A stretch of 37,090 nt of DNA, taken from Planctomycetota bacterium (GTDB lineage: Bacteria > Planctomycetota > UBA1135 > UBA2386). Below, one piece after another: positions 26,098 through 34,722 of this stretch (position 1 is the stretch's first letter; the number at the start of each line of letters is the position of its first letter). A program made the translations under genes and the position numbers. The stretch lies in the NCBI GenBank assembly GCA_020849665.1, contig JADLFX010000092.1, positions 1-37,090 of the forward strand. The letters are read 5' to 3'. The notes beneath the pieces are model-generated. The model was not told where the DNA came from, did not search any database, and saw only the letters and a list, made by a program, of their open reading frames with translations.

Positions 26098-28473
26098 TCA
26101 CTTGGTCTGGGTCGTCGGTCTGGTGGTCGTTCCGGGCAGGGCCGGGCCGTTGGGCCGCGTGCCGGAGATGCCCATGTCGCGCCGCGGGCGCTCGTAGTTG
26201 GGGGCGCCGAGTCCCGCGCGCTGGTCCAGGTCCTCCAGGGTGGCGCCGCTGTCCTCGAGGGTCTCGGGGTTCTTGCCGCTGGTCCAGCGCCGGTCGACGA
26301 TCTGCAGGCGCCGCGTGCCGATGTACTCCTCGGCCTCGAGCTTCTTGCGGAAGCTCACCTCGCGCAGGTCCGAGAAGTCCTCCTCGTCGAGGATGTGCGG
26401 CGTCAGGAAGAAGTAGAGGTTGGTCTTCTGCTTGTTCGAGCCGCGCGTGCTGAACAGGTAGCCGATCAGGGGGATGTCCTTGAGGAACGGGACGCCCGAC
26501 TCGTTCTCGCTCTCCCCGTCCTCGATCACGCCGCCGAGCACCATGGTGTTGCCGGTGGGCATGGTCACCTGGGTGCTGATCTCGCGCGTGTTCTTGCGGC
26601 CCGGCGTGACCGAGGCCGGATCGAACGCCGAGAGGAACCGGCTCACCGAGAGCTTGATGTTCAGGCGCAGGTAGCTGTTCGTGCTGATCGAGGGCGAGAT
26701 CGACAGTTCGATACCGGCGCCCTGGAAGCCGCTGAATCCGCTCTGCGTGCTCGTGTTGCCCTGGCTGACGTTCTGCGTCGGGCGGTCTTCGGTCGTCTTC
26801 ACGATCGCGGTCTGGTTGTTGTTCACGACCACGCTGGGCAGGGAGAGCACGTTGGCCTTCTCGTTGCTCGACAGCGCATTGACCAGGAAGGGGATCGCGA
26901 AGTCGCCGTTGCTGATGATGCCGCCGGTCAGGCCCTGCAGCGGGTTCTCGAAGTCGGGCAGGCGCGTGTCCGGCAGGCCGTTGTCGTCGGTGTCCTGGAA
27001 CTGCGAGAGACCGAAGCTGGTGAAGCCGAACGGCCGCGTGAAGTCGCCGTTGTCCTTGATGTCGATCAGGCCGAGTTCGACGCCCAGGGAGAAGATGTCG
27101 CCGGTGGTGAGCTCGACCACCGCGCACTCGACCAGCACCTGCGGCTGGCGCCGGTCCAGCTCCTCGATGGTGCGCAGGAGCTGCTGGAACTTGCTCGCGG
27201 TGCCCGACACCAGCAGCGAGTTGCTCTCCTTGTGGCTCACCACGACGGTCTTGCGCTGCCGGCGCTGGGTCACGCCGCCGGCCTGCGCCTGGCCCTGCTG
27301 GGCCTGCTGCTCGGCCTGCTGGTCCTCGGTGATGAACTGGTTGAGCGTCGTGCGGAGGTCGTCGCTGAGCACGTTCTTGAGCCGGATGACGTGCTGGTCG
27401 CCGCCGCTGGCCTCCACCGGCACGTCGAGGCGGGCGATCAGGTCCTGGGCCTCCAGGATCTGCTCGCGGGTGCCGTTGAGCAGGACCGCGTTGAGCGGCG
27501 TGTAGGCGAGGATCTTGAGCTGGATCGGCTGGCCGGTGAGCACGTCGCCGCCGGCGACGCCCTGGGCCGGCTGGCGCGCGGCCCGGTTCCGGTCATTGAG
27601 GATCTCGTTCAGGATGGGTTCGAGCTCCTCCGAGGCGCGGTGCTCCAGGCGCGCCACCATCACCTCGGTGTTGGTGGCTTCGGGCGGCAGGTCGAGCAGC
27701 TTGAGGAGCTGGGCGGCGGCGTACACCTGCGGCCCGTAGCCCTGCATCAGCAAGGCGCGGTTGTTGCCGACGGTGCCGAACTGCAGGCCGCCCTGCTGCG
27801 CCTGGGCGCCGGAGTAGAACGCGCGCAGCGCGGTCTGCGCGGCGTTGGCGTTGACGTGCTCCAGCGGGATCGAGGTGAGGATCTGCACGCCGGTCTGGTT
27901 GGCGTACTGGACGATCTCCTCGGGTGCGACGTAGCGCGCCGCGGTCTGGATCTCCGTGCGGCGCGGGCCGTTGCTGAACACGATCTCCACGATCTCCGTG
28001 TCGCGTTCGCCGCGCGGCACGCAGGCGAAGCCCTTGATGTAGAGCATCGTCTGGAAGAACGAGAAGAAGTTGGCCTTCTTGATCCGCATCGTGCCGATGA
28101 AGGCCACCTTCGAGTTGGGATCCTGGCTGAGCTCCGCCTCGTTGAAGGTGAACACCCGCCCGGTGATCCCCTCCGCCATCTTGACGAAGTCCTTGAGCGG
28201 CAGTCCGTCGGCCTCGTTCACCGAGATGACCAGGTACTCCTCGCCCCCCTGCTGCTCGGTGCGGAACGTCGTACGCCGGTCCTGCGGGTTCTGCGTGCCG
28301 ACCGGGGTGGGCTGCCCCTGGGGTTGGTTGCCCTGGGCCGGCAGGTCGGCCAGCACCGCGAGCGTGAACGCGAGCAGCACCCATGCGCCATGGGGGCCAC
28401 GCGCCCGGCTGCTCCGGTCGGTTGCGGGAGGGAGTTCGGGAAGCGGCCGGCGGCGCGGGATGTACCTGACCAT
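26098..28473 (-). CDS. gspD: Type II secretion outer-membrane secretin GspD
   Basis: GspD forms the outer-membrane gate. The 791 residues have an N-terminal basic stretch and a hydrophobic signal segment (about 30-46, ending near LPAQG). N-domains follow (about 80-420, with KVAFIGTMRIKKANFFSFF and several KH-like repeats), then the secretin core (about 450-690) with VECAVVELTTGDIFSLG, LPSVVVNNNQTA, VTMPTGNTMVLGG and FLKDIPLIGYLF. The last 90 residues are polar and probably disordered, ending in a Pro/Thr-rich stretch. A Gln-rich insertion (about 371-386) lies between the N-domains and the core. It is the first gene of the cluster. The start codon at 28471-28473 gives a long n-region; a shorter start is possible. 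Confidence 0.93.
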   Translation of the reverse strand: MVRYIPRRRPLPELPPATDRSSRARGPHGAWVLLAFTLAVLADLPAQGNQPQGQPTPVGTQNPQDRRTTFRTEQQGGEEYLVISVNEADGLPLKDFVKMAEGITGRVFTFNEAELSQDPNSKVAFIGTMRIKKANFFSFFQTMLYIKGFACVPRGERDTEIVEIVFSNGPRRTEIQTAARYVAPEEIVQYANQTGVQILTSIPLEHVNANAAQTALRAFYSGAQAQQGGLQFGTVGNNRALLMQGYGPQVYAAAQLLKLLDLPPEATNTEVMVARLEHRASEELEPILNEILNDRNRAARQPAQGVAGGDVLTGQPIQLKILAYTPLNAVLLNGTREQILEAQDLIARLDVPVEASGGDQHVIRLKNVLSDDLRTTLNQFITEDQQAEQQAQQGQAQAGGVTQRRQRKTVVVSHKESNSLLVSGTASKFQQLLRTIEELDRRQPQVLVECAVVELTTGDIFSLGVELGLIDIKDNGDFTRPFGFTSFGLSQFQDTDDNGLPDTRLPDFENPLQGLTGGIISNGDFAIPFLVNALSSNEKANVLSLPSVVVNNNQTAIVKTTEDRPTQNVSQGNTSTQSGFSGFQGAGIELSISPSISTNSYLRLNIKLSVSRFLSAFDPASVTPGRKNTREISTQVTMPTGNTMVLGGVIEDGESENESGVPFLKDIPLIGYLFSTRGSNKQKTNLYFFLTPHILDEEDFSDLREVSFRKKLEAEEYIGTRRLQIVDRRWTSGKNPETLEDSGATLEDLDQRAGLGAPNYERPRRDMGISGTRPNGPALPGTTTRPTTQTK

Positions 28474-28851
28474 GGAGCCGTGGGTTACGGGTGCGGGTGT
28501 CCGGATCGACTGCGTGGGACCTGGGGTCGGCGCGTTTTATTTCCTGGGCGCGGCGCAAGGAAGGCGGCAGACGACGGAGCGCGGGGAATCGTGGCGGTGC
28601 GGGTACGGACCCGCGGGATGCGGGTGCCGGCACCTCCCGCGGTCCGCGACCCCTCCGGCACCGCGCCGCCCGCGCTGCCGGCGGGGTCGCCCCGCGGGGT
28701 GGCCGCGCGCGTGCGCGGCGTTCGCGCAGGGGCCGTCGTTCCCACCGGCGGACGCCGGTGCGACCCGGCATCGCCTGCGCGGCGGACCATTTCCGTGTTT
28801 CCCTTTGCGCCGGTCTGGCACGCGGTTTCCATTCGCGCGCTCGCCATCGTC
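28474..28851. other. 378-base divergent intergenic region with hairpins
   Basis: No gene is supported between gspD (minus) and the EIIA gene (plus). The region holds a perfect hairpin at 28599-28614 (GCGGGT, loop ACGG, ACCCGC), a 12-base palindrome at 28623-28634 (GGTGCCGGCACC) and another hairpin at 28744-28759 (ACCGGC, loop GGAC, GCCGGT). An AT-rich patch (GTTTTATTTCC) lies near 28529-28539. Promoters for both flanking genes are expected here; the best candidate for the plus strand is listed separately. Confidence 0.5.
28816..28831 (+). promoter_or_regulatory. Possible sigma-54 (-24/-12) promoter of the EIIA gene
   Basis: TGGCACG, four bases, then TTCCA is one base away from the sigma-54 consensus (TGGCACG-N4-TTGCA). 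The mismatch falls in the important -12 GC pair, which weakens the call. Transcription would begin about ten bases before the ATG at 28852. It is of interest because an NtrC-family activator is encoded at 35451-36806. Confidence 0.25.
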
Positions 28852-29316
28852 ATGAAGCTGACCGAGATGCTGAAGCCAGCCCACGTGCTGGTGCCGCTGG
28901 AGGCCGCGGACAAGTGGCAGGCCATCCGCGTGATGGCGCAGGCCCTGGTGGCCGCAGGCGCGATGCCCGAGCGCCTGTACGAAACCGTGGAAACGGCGCT
29001 GTTCACGCGCGAGCGGAGCATGAGCACCGGCATGGAGCAGGGCATCGCCATCCCGCATGCCGCGGTCGAGGGCGTGCCCGAGGTGGTGGCCGCTCTGGCC
29101 ATCTCGCAGCGCGGGATCCCGTTCGAGGCGCTCGACCAGCGGCCGGCCCGGATCCTGGTCTGCCTCGTGGTGCCGCGGGAGAAGAAGCTCCTGCACATCA
29201 AGACCCTGGCCAGCATCGCCAAGCTGCTCTCCCGAGGCGAAGTGCGCGAGAGGATCCTGGCCTGCCAGAGCGCCGTCGAGGTGCTCGACGTGGTCGCGCG
29301 CGAAGAGGGGGCCTAG
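28852..29316 (+). CDS. PTS EIIA type-2 domain protein (PtsN-like)
   Basis: The 154-residue protein is a single phosphotransferase EIIA domain of the fructose/nitrogen class. The phosphorylated histidine is His69 in GIAIPHAAVEGV, and the flanks (ERSMSTGMEQG before, REKKLLHIKTLASIAKLL after) match the family. No EIIB, EIIC, HPr or EI gene is nearby, so it is more likely regulatory (like PtsN) than a sugar-transport part. The start is the ATG at 28852; no clear ribosome site is visible. The gene after it begins 42 bases downstream on the same strand. Targets are unknown. Confidence 0.9.
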   Translation: MKLTEMLKPAHVLVPLEAADKWQAIRVMAQALVAAGAMPERLYETVETALFTRERSMSTGMEQGIAIPHAAVEGVPEVVAALAISQRGIPFEALDQRPARILVCLVVPREKKLLHIKTLASIAKLLSRGEVRERILACQSAVEVLDVVAREEGA

Positions 29317-29358
29317 CTTGCCTCGGTCTCTGGCGCTGCCCGCCGGAAGGTAGGGTCG

Positions 29359-32300
29359 GTGGCGATCCGGGTCCTGGTCGTGCCCCTGCTCACCGGGGCG
29401 TCCGGGCTCCTGGTCGAGCTCGTGGCCGTGCGGCGGCACGGCCTCCTGCTGGGCAACACGAGCGAGGCGATGGCGGTGGTGGTGGGGATCTTCCTGCTGG
29501 CCCTGGGGGCGGGCGGCGTGGTGGGGCCCCGGCTGGCCGTTGCCGCGCGGCGCCCCGTGCGGACCGCGGCGTGGACGTACCTGCTCGTGGCCGTCCTCGT
29601 CGTGGCCGGCGACCTCCTCCTGGGCCGCCTGCGCCCGCCCTCGTTCGCGCTGGGCGTCGTGAGCGCCCTCGTGGCGCCCGGTCTGGCCGCCCTCGCCATG
29701 GGTGCGGCGTTCCCGCTGCTCGTGGCCGGGCTCGGCCCGGGGCCCAGCACCTGGGTGCTCGCTGCCAACCTCGCCGGATCGGTGCTGGCCGCCGGCCTGG
29801 GGGGCAATCTCCTGCTGCCCGAACTCGGCTACGGCAGCACGGCCCTCCTCGCGGCCGGGGGCTATGCCTGCGCGGGCCTGCTGCTGCATGCGTGTCGCGA
29901 GCCCGAAGCCGGGCGCGGGCCGGCGGCGGCCGTCGCGGTGGGTTCCCACGAGTTCCGCACCGCCGCGGGCGCCGGACTGCTCGTGGGGGGGCTGCAGATC
30001 CTGATGATGCGCCGCCTGCCGTTCTTCCTCGAGGGGTTCCAGCCGACCTTCTCCGGAGTGCTGGCGGCGTTCCTGCTCGGCCTGACGCTGGGCGCGGCGC
30101 TGCTGACGCCGCTGCTGGCGCGCCTCGGGCCCGGCGCCGCCACGGTGGCGCTCGGCACCGGCGGCGCCGCGATCGCGCTGGGACTGCTGGAGTCCCTGGC
30201 TCCCGCGCTGGCCAGCGGCCCCGCGGCGAGCACGGCGGCGATGCACGCGCGGATCTGGTGGGTCGCGGCGGCGGTCTCGGCGCTGGCGACCCTGCCGCTC
30301 GGCGCGGTGGTTCCGCTGCTGGTGCGGGCGGCACCGGATCCGCGCCGCGCCGGCGTGCTCTTCCTGGCCCAGGGTGTCGGGTCGCTGGCGGGTGCGCTCC
30401 TCGTGGGCCAGGTCCTGCCCCGGCTGGCGCCGGCCGCGTTCTTCCAGGTCACGCCGGCGGCGCTCCTGGCCGCGGCGTGGCTGCTCGCCGGGATCTGGGC
30501 AGGAGTCCGGGCGGATGTGCGCTGGGTTCTCGTGCCCACCTCGCTGGCCTGTGCCGCCCTCGGGTTCTGGGGCGCGGGCAGGCCTCCGGTACAGGGCTCC
30601 CGCTACGACCGCCCGGATCGCTACCGCTACCTCGTGCACCGCAGCGACGAGGTGCTCACTGCCTCGGTGGTCTACGACCGGGCCAGCCACAGTCTCGCGC
30701 TCTTCACCGACGAGTTCCGCGCCGCCTACACCGGACCCGGCACCACGTACATGCAGGTGCTGGGCCACCTGCCCTTCCTCCTGCGCGAAGGGCTGCGGGA
30801 CGCGGCCGTGCTCGCGCTGGGCACCGGCACCACGGCGAATGCGGTGTGTGCCTGGCCCGACCCGGAGCGGGTGCACGTGGTGGAGATCTCGCGGGCGGTG
30901 CTGGACCTCGTGGGCCGCTTCGCCAGCGACGGGCCCGTGGATGCCCGGCGCACGCCGGTGTTCCTGGCCGACCCGCGCACGCAGGTGCACGTCGCGGACG
31001 CGCGGCGCTTCCTGGGCACGCGGGACCCCGCCAGCCTCGACCTGATCGCGATGGAGCCGCTGCTGCCGTATGCCCCGGGCACGCTGCCGCTCTACTCGCG
31101 CGAGTTCTACGCCCTCGCGCGGACCGCGCTGCGTCCGCGTGGGCTCCTGGTGCAGTGGGTGCCGACCCACGCCATGCCGGAGGCGTACTACCGCGTGCTG
31201 CTGCGCACCTTCGCGGAGGCGTTCCCGCACGCGTCGGCGTGGCTCTTCGACCAGTCCACGCTCCTGGTCGGGTCGACCGAGGCGCATCTGCCGGGCAGCG
31301 CGGAACTCCAGCGCCGCTTCGCGGCGGCGCCGCGTGCCGCCCTGCACCTCGCCGGCCTGGGTGGCAGCGAGGACCTGGCGCTCGCGCTCCAGGGCACGGA
31401 CCTGCGTGCGGCCCTGGGCCCGGGGGAGGTGGTGGTCGATGTCCGGCCCAGGCTGGAACGCATCGGCCACTGGTCCGGCCCCGAGCGTCTCGACTTCTTC
31501 CGCGCCAACGCGCGGGTGCTGGCCGCGATCGCACAGGCGGGCGGGAGCGATCCGTTCCCGGTGCGCCTCGTTCCGGCGCGCGACGCGCTGCGCGAGGGCG
31601 TGGCGCTGCTCACCCAGGTGCCACTGCAGGGACGCGATGCCGCGGCGCTGGCCGTGCAGGAGCTGGCGCGCGCACGCAGCATCGCGCCGGCGGCGCTGCT
31701 CCTGCACCGCGAGGAGACCCGGGCCCTGCGGCTCCTGCGGGAACTCCAGGTGGCCGAGGCACCTGGCCCTGCGGCGCCGGCCCTCGCGACCACGCACCTG
31801 GCCCGGGATGCCGGCAGCGCGCTCCTGCAGGCCGCCCTCGGCCTGCCGGACGGCGAAGGTCGCCGGCTCCTCACTCCGGACGAGGCGGGCATGCGCGCCC
31901 ACGCGGTGGATCCCACCTGGCTGGCGCGTGCGCCCGCGGCCCTGCGGCCGCCCAGGCCGCCCGCCGCAGACCTGCCCAGCCCGCGCGAGGATCTCGGCGT
32001 GCTGCCCTCGGGTGCGGCGCTGGCGACGGCCGTCGCGGCGCGCGACCTTCGCGCGCTGGCGCTGCGCGGCACCTTCCCCGAGCGCTGCGCGCAGGCGCTC
32101 GTGCAGGAGCTGCGCCTGCGTGCGCTGAGCCCCGACGAACGCGATGCCCTGCGGGGGGTGCTGGATCCCGTCGGGCTGGAGGAGGCGGCCGAGGCCGTCG
32201 CGGCGCGGGCCGGCGACGTGGGGACCGAGATCCTGCCGCTGTGGCGGCGCGACCTGCCCATGCCGGCGGCTCTGGCGGGGATGCAGCACGCGACCGCCCT

Positions 32301-32526
32301 GGAGCGCAGGCGCCTGGCCGAGGCCCTGGGCGGACGGCGGGGCGCGCGCGAGTGCGCGGTCCTGGCCGACCTGCTGCTCGATCCGGACGCCGCGGTGCGC
32401 AGTGCCGCGGGCGTCGCCCTGCACCAGGGCTTCCGCGACACGATCCCCTATGACCCCGAATGGCAGCCCGAGCGCCGCAAGAGGGCGGCGGACGCCCTGC
32501 GGGCCCTGCATAATCGGCCGCCATGA
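29359..32526 (+). CDS. MFS transporter / spermidine-synthase-like fusion with HEAT-like tail
   Basis: A 1055-residue protein of the same architecture as the gene at the left edge. Residues 1-405 form the hydrophobic MFS-like part, opening with [20 protein letters not shown]. Residues 420-640 form a synthase-like Rossmann domain (glycine loop [12 protein letters not shown], acid [25 protein letters not shown]). The spot expected to hold the catalytic acid reads [13 protein letters not shown], so aminopropyl transfer is unlikely. The remaining 400 residues are helical and end in a HEAT-like repeat ([17 protein letters not shown]) with closing [15 protein letters not shown]. The start is a GTG with GGAAGG nearby. 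The stop overlaps the lpxD ATG (ATGA), so the two genes are coupled. The substrate is unknown. Confidence 0.87.
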   Translation: MAIRVLVVPLLTGASGLLVELVAVRRHGLLLGNTSEAMAVVVGIFLLALGAGGVVGPRLAVAARRPVRTAAWTYLLVAVLVVAGDLLLGRLRPPSFALGVVSALVAPGLAALAMGAAFPLLVAGLGPGPSTWVLAANLAGSVLAAGLGGNLLLPELGYGSTALLAAGGYACAGLLLHACREPEAGRGPAAAVAVGSHEFRTAAGAGLLVGGLQILMMRRLPFFLEGFQPTFSGVLAAFLLGLTLGAALLTPLLARLGPGAATVALGTGGAAIALGLLESLAPALASGPAASTAAMHARIWWVAAAVSALATLPLGAVVPLLVRAAPDPRRAGVLFLAQGVGSLAGALLVGQVLPRLAPAAFFQVTPAALLAAAWLLAGIWAGVRADVRWVLVPTSLACAALGFWGAGRPPVQGSRYDRPDRYRYLVHRSDEVLTASVVYDRASHSLALFTDEFRAAYTGPGTTYMQVLGHLPFLLREGLRDAAVLALGTGTTANAVCAWPDPERVHVVEISRAVLDLVGRFASDGPVDARRTPVFLADPRTQVHVADARRFLGTRDPASLDLIAMEPLLPYAPGTLPLYSREFYALARTALRPRGLLVQWVPTHAMPEAYYRVLLRTFAEAFPHASAWLFDQSTLLVGSTEAHLPGSAELQRRFAAAPRAALHLAGLGGSEDLALALQGTDLRAALGPGEVVVDVRPRLERIGHWSGPERLDFFRANARVLAAIAQAGGSDPFPVRLVPARDALREGVALLTQVPLQGRDAAALAVQELARARSIAPAALLLHREETRALRLLRELQVAEAPGPAAPALATTHLARDAGSALLQAALGLPDGEGRRLLTPDEAGMRAHAVDPTWLARAPAALRPPRPPAADLPSPREDLGVLPSGAALATAVAARDLRALALRGTFPERCAQALVQELRLRALSPDERDALRGVLDPVGLEEAAEAVAARAGDVGTEILPLWRRDLPMPAALAGMQHATALERRRLAEALGGRRGARECAVLADLLLDPDAAVRSAAGVALHQGFRDTIPYDPEWQPERRKRAADALRALHNRPP
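32509..32514 (+). promoter_or_regulatory. Possible -10 box giving a leaderless lpxD transcript
   Basis: CATAAT matches five of six bases of TATAAT and ends eight bases before the lpxD ATG, the spacing expected for transcription starting at the start codon itself. No convincing -35 is seen and the site lies inside the upstream gene, so this is tentative. Confidence 0.2.
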
Positions 32527-33548
32527 AATGCGCCTCGGTCGCGTCGCTCGCCGCCCTGGTGGACGGCAGGATCCTCGGCGATGGCAGCCGCCAGGTCCGG
32601 GGGGTGGGGGACCTGCGCAGCGCCGGACCGGACCAGATCGGCTTCGTGCGGTCGATCCGCTACGCCGCCGCGGCGCGCGAGAGCCGGGCCGGCGCCCTGC
32701 TCGTGCCCGAGCCCCTGGACACGTCGTGCACGCAGGTGGTGGTGGGCCATGTCGACGCCGCGTTCGCGCGCGTGGCGGCGTTCTTCCATCCTCAGCCCAC
32801 GGCCGAGGCGCACCGGGTGCACCCCTCGGCCAGCGTGGACCCCACGGCGATCCTGCACCCGCCGGTGGAGGTCGCCGCGGGCGCCGTGATCGAGGCCGGT
32901 GCCGAGGTGGGCGCGGGCAGCCTGATCCTCGCCAACGCGGTGGTCGGGGCAGGCTCCCGCCTGGGGCCGGGCTGTGTCGTGCACCGTGGCGCCGTGCTCT
33001 ACGCCGGCGTGGAACTGGGCGCGCGCGTGGTCGTGCATGCCAACGCCGTGGTCGGCTCGGACGGGTTCGGCTACGTGCGGGACGCGCGCGGCTACGCCAA
33101 GGTGCCGCAGCTCGGCACCGTCGTGGTGGGGGACGACGTGGAGATCGGCGCCGGCACCGCCATCGACCGTGGCACGCTCGGCGCGACCCGGATCGGGCGC
33201 GGGACCAAGATCGACAACCTCTGCCACATCGCCCACAACTGCGTGATCGGCGAGGACGTGGCCATGGCGGGCGGCTGCCTGCTCTCGGGGAGCACGATCC
33301 TCGGCGATCGGGTGGTGCTCGGCGGCCACGTGGTGAGTGGGGGCCACCTGCGGGTCGCCGACGACGTGCGGATCGGGGGCAACTCGGCGCTCGACGACAA
33401 CGTCCTCGCGGCCGGCGAGTACATCGGCTATCCGCTCAGCGAGAAGCGCCGCGGCCTGCGCAACATCCTGGCCCTGCGCTCGCTCTACGCGATGAAGCAG
33501 ACCCTGCGCGACGTGTGCCGCAGGCTCGGGATCCAGCGGCCGGATTGA
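32523..33548 (+). CDS. lpxD: UDP-3-O-(3-hydroxyacyl)glucosamine N-acyltransferase
   Basis: LpxD adds the second acyl chain in lipid A synthesis, in the cytoplasm. The 341 residues have the N-terminal uridine-binding domain (about 1-95), then a left-handed beta-helix of hexapeptide repeats (about 100-315, such as [14 protein letters not shown]). The catalytic histidine motif is [15 protein letters not shown] (His238, matching His239 in E. coli). A C-terminal helix follows. The length is typical. The ATG overlaps the stop of the fusion gene. No other lpx gene is in the window. It is the clearest evidence that the organism makes lipopolysaccharide. Confidence 0.95.
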   Translation: MKCASVASLAALVDGRILGDGSRQVRGVGDLRSAGPDQIGFVRSIRYAAAARESRAGALLVPEPLDTSCTQVVVGHVDAAFARVAAFFHPQPTAEAHRVHPSASVDPTAILHPPVEVAAGAVIEAGAEVGAGSLILANAVVGAGSRLGPGCVVHRGAVLYAGVELGARVVVHANAVVGSDGFGYVRDARGYAKVPQLGTVVVGDDVEIGAGTAIDRGTLGATRIGRGTKIDNLCHIAHNCVIGEDVAMAGGCLLSGSTILGDRVVLGGHVVSGGHLRVADDVRIGGNSALDDNVLAAGEYIGYPLSEKRRGLRNILALRSLYAMKQTLRDVCRRLGIQRPD

Positions 33549-33564
33549 GCGAGGCGAGTCGGGC

Positions 33565-34620
33565 TCAACTCGCGGCCAGGGCGAGGAATGCCGGCAGGCG
33601 GGCCGCGATCGCCGCGGCGATCTGCTCCCGCACGTCGCGGTACTCCTGCAGGCTGCCGCCGAACGGATCGGACACCTCGCGGCCGGCCGGATCGAGGAGT
33701 TCGGTCCGCTCGGCCAGCGTGGGATCCAGTTCGAGGACCCGGGCGCGGTGCGAGCGTCCCATGCACAGGATCTGCTGTGCGGACCCGGCCAGGCCTCGGT
33801 CGAGGCTGCGCGTGCGGTGCCGGCTGAGGTCGACGCCCGCCTCCCGCGCGGCGAGCACGCTGCCCTCGCTGGCCGGCATGCCGGGCAGGGTGCCGGCCCC
33901 GGCGCTGGTGAAGCCGATCCCATGGGCCTCGATCTGGTCGTCGGAGACGCCGAGGGCGCGTGCGACCGCGCGGCGGGCCAGGGCCTCGGCCAAGGGCGAG
34001 CGGCAGGTGTTGCCGGTGCACACGAAGAGCACGTGGCGCGCCGCCGCGTGCAGGATCTCCTCCGCAGACAGGATCCCCTCGCGCACCACTTCCAACCGCT
34101 CCGCGTGGTCGCGCACCACGGTCGTGGGCGCGCGCAGACGGGTCCCGCCCGCGTCGAGCAGGAGCGCGGCAGCGCCGGTGACCGACGCGGGGAGGTTGCC
34201 GGGGGCGAGCGGCTGGCCGTCGCCGTTCTCGAGATCGCGCAGCCAGAGACCCTCGGGAAAGCCGGCCAGGATCTGGCGCAAGGCCTGGTGTGCCGGCACG
34301 CGCACGGCGCCCGGCTCGCCCGCGCCGCGCAGGATCGCGAGCGGCCCGGGCCAGAAGCGGCGGCGCAGGCGTTCCGCCCGCGGCGTGAGCCCCGCTCGTT
34401 GCGCCGCGCGGTCGGGATCGAGCACGTGCAGGACCGCCGGCGTGGCCAGGGGCAGCGCCGCGAGCCGCGTGCGCGCCGCCGCCACGGCAGGGTCTGCGGC
34501 GATCGCGTAGCTGCTCTCGGTGGGCACGACGACCAGCGCGCCCTCGCGGAGCAGCGCGGCGGCACGCGCCGCGGCCGAGGGATCGCCGCCGCCCGGCAGC
34601 GCGATGCGTTGCGCACTCAT
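33565..34620 (-). CDS. YrdC-like domain fused to low-molecular-weight protein tyrosine/arginine phosphatase
   Basis: The 351-residue protein has two domains. Residues 1 to about 185 follow the YrdC/Sua5 (TsaC) fold that makes threonylcarbamoyl-AMP for tRNA t6A: VVVPTESSYAIAADP, RFWPGPLAILRG and AVRVPAHQALRQIL are recognisable. However, the K-x-R substrate loop is replaced (RLAALPLATPAVLHV) and the S-x-N motif reads PLAPGNLPASVTG, so enzymatic activity is doubtful. Residues 197-351 are a low-molecular-weight phosphatase with the P-loop CTGNTCRS (Cys201, Arg207) and acid DPFGG; this half looks active. Whether it acts on phosphotyrosine or phosphoarginine cannot be told. The start ATG has AAAAGG directly before it. 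It is divergent from the kinase gene and converges on lpxD with 16 bases between. Confidence 0.87.
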   Translation of the reverse strand: MSAQRIALPGGGDPSAAARAAALLREGALVVVPTESSYAIAADPAVAAARTRLAALPLATPAVLHVLDPDRAAQRAGLTPRAERLRRRFWPGPLAILRGAGEPGAVRVPAHQALRQILAGFPEGLWLRDLENGDGQPLAPGNLPASVTGAAALLLDAGGTRLRAPTTVVRDHAERLEVVREGILSAEEILHAAARHVLFVCTGNTCRSPLAEALARRAVARALGVSDDQIEAHGIGFTSAGAGTLPGMPASEGSVLAAREAGVDLSRHRTRSLDRGLAGSAQQILCMGRSHRARVLELDPTLAERTELLDPAGREVSDPFGGSLQEYRDVREQIAAAIAARLPAFLALAAS

Positions 34621-34624
34621 CCTT

Positions 34625-34653
34625 TTGACTCTGTCTCGCTGGCGACCTATGGT
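34625..34653 (+). promoter_or_regulatory. Sigma-70-type promoter of the kinase/regulator operon
   Basis: TTGACT (34625-34630) and TATGGT (34648-34653) are separated by exactly 17 bases, a good housekeeping-type promoter. It lies in the 102-base gap between the divergent phosphatase fusion and the kinase. Transcription would start near 34660, giving a leader of about 60 bases. Confidence 0.5.
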
Positions 34654-34722
34654 CCGGCACGATCCCGCGGCGCCGGGGCCAGGGCTTGGCGCCGGCCGGG
34701 ACGACGAGGCCGCCAAGGATCC

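Noticed and set aside
19983..28473. Reading the gsp cluster as a type IV pilus locus
   Set aside because: The secretin, a calcium-loop GspG and the H-I-J pseudopilin order fit type II secretion better; no pilT, pilM-N-O-P or long pilin is present.
26032..28851. Upstream extension of the EIIA frame
   Set aside because: It is antisense to gspD, and the EIIA domain begins exactly at the ATG at 28852.
28537..32511. A 1324-codon open frame on the minus strand
   Set aside because: It lies antisense to the EIIA gene and the MFS/synthase fusion, has Arg/Gly/His-rich low-complexity translation and no domain; it is a by-product of very high GC.
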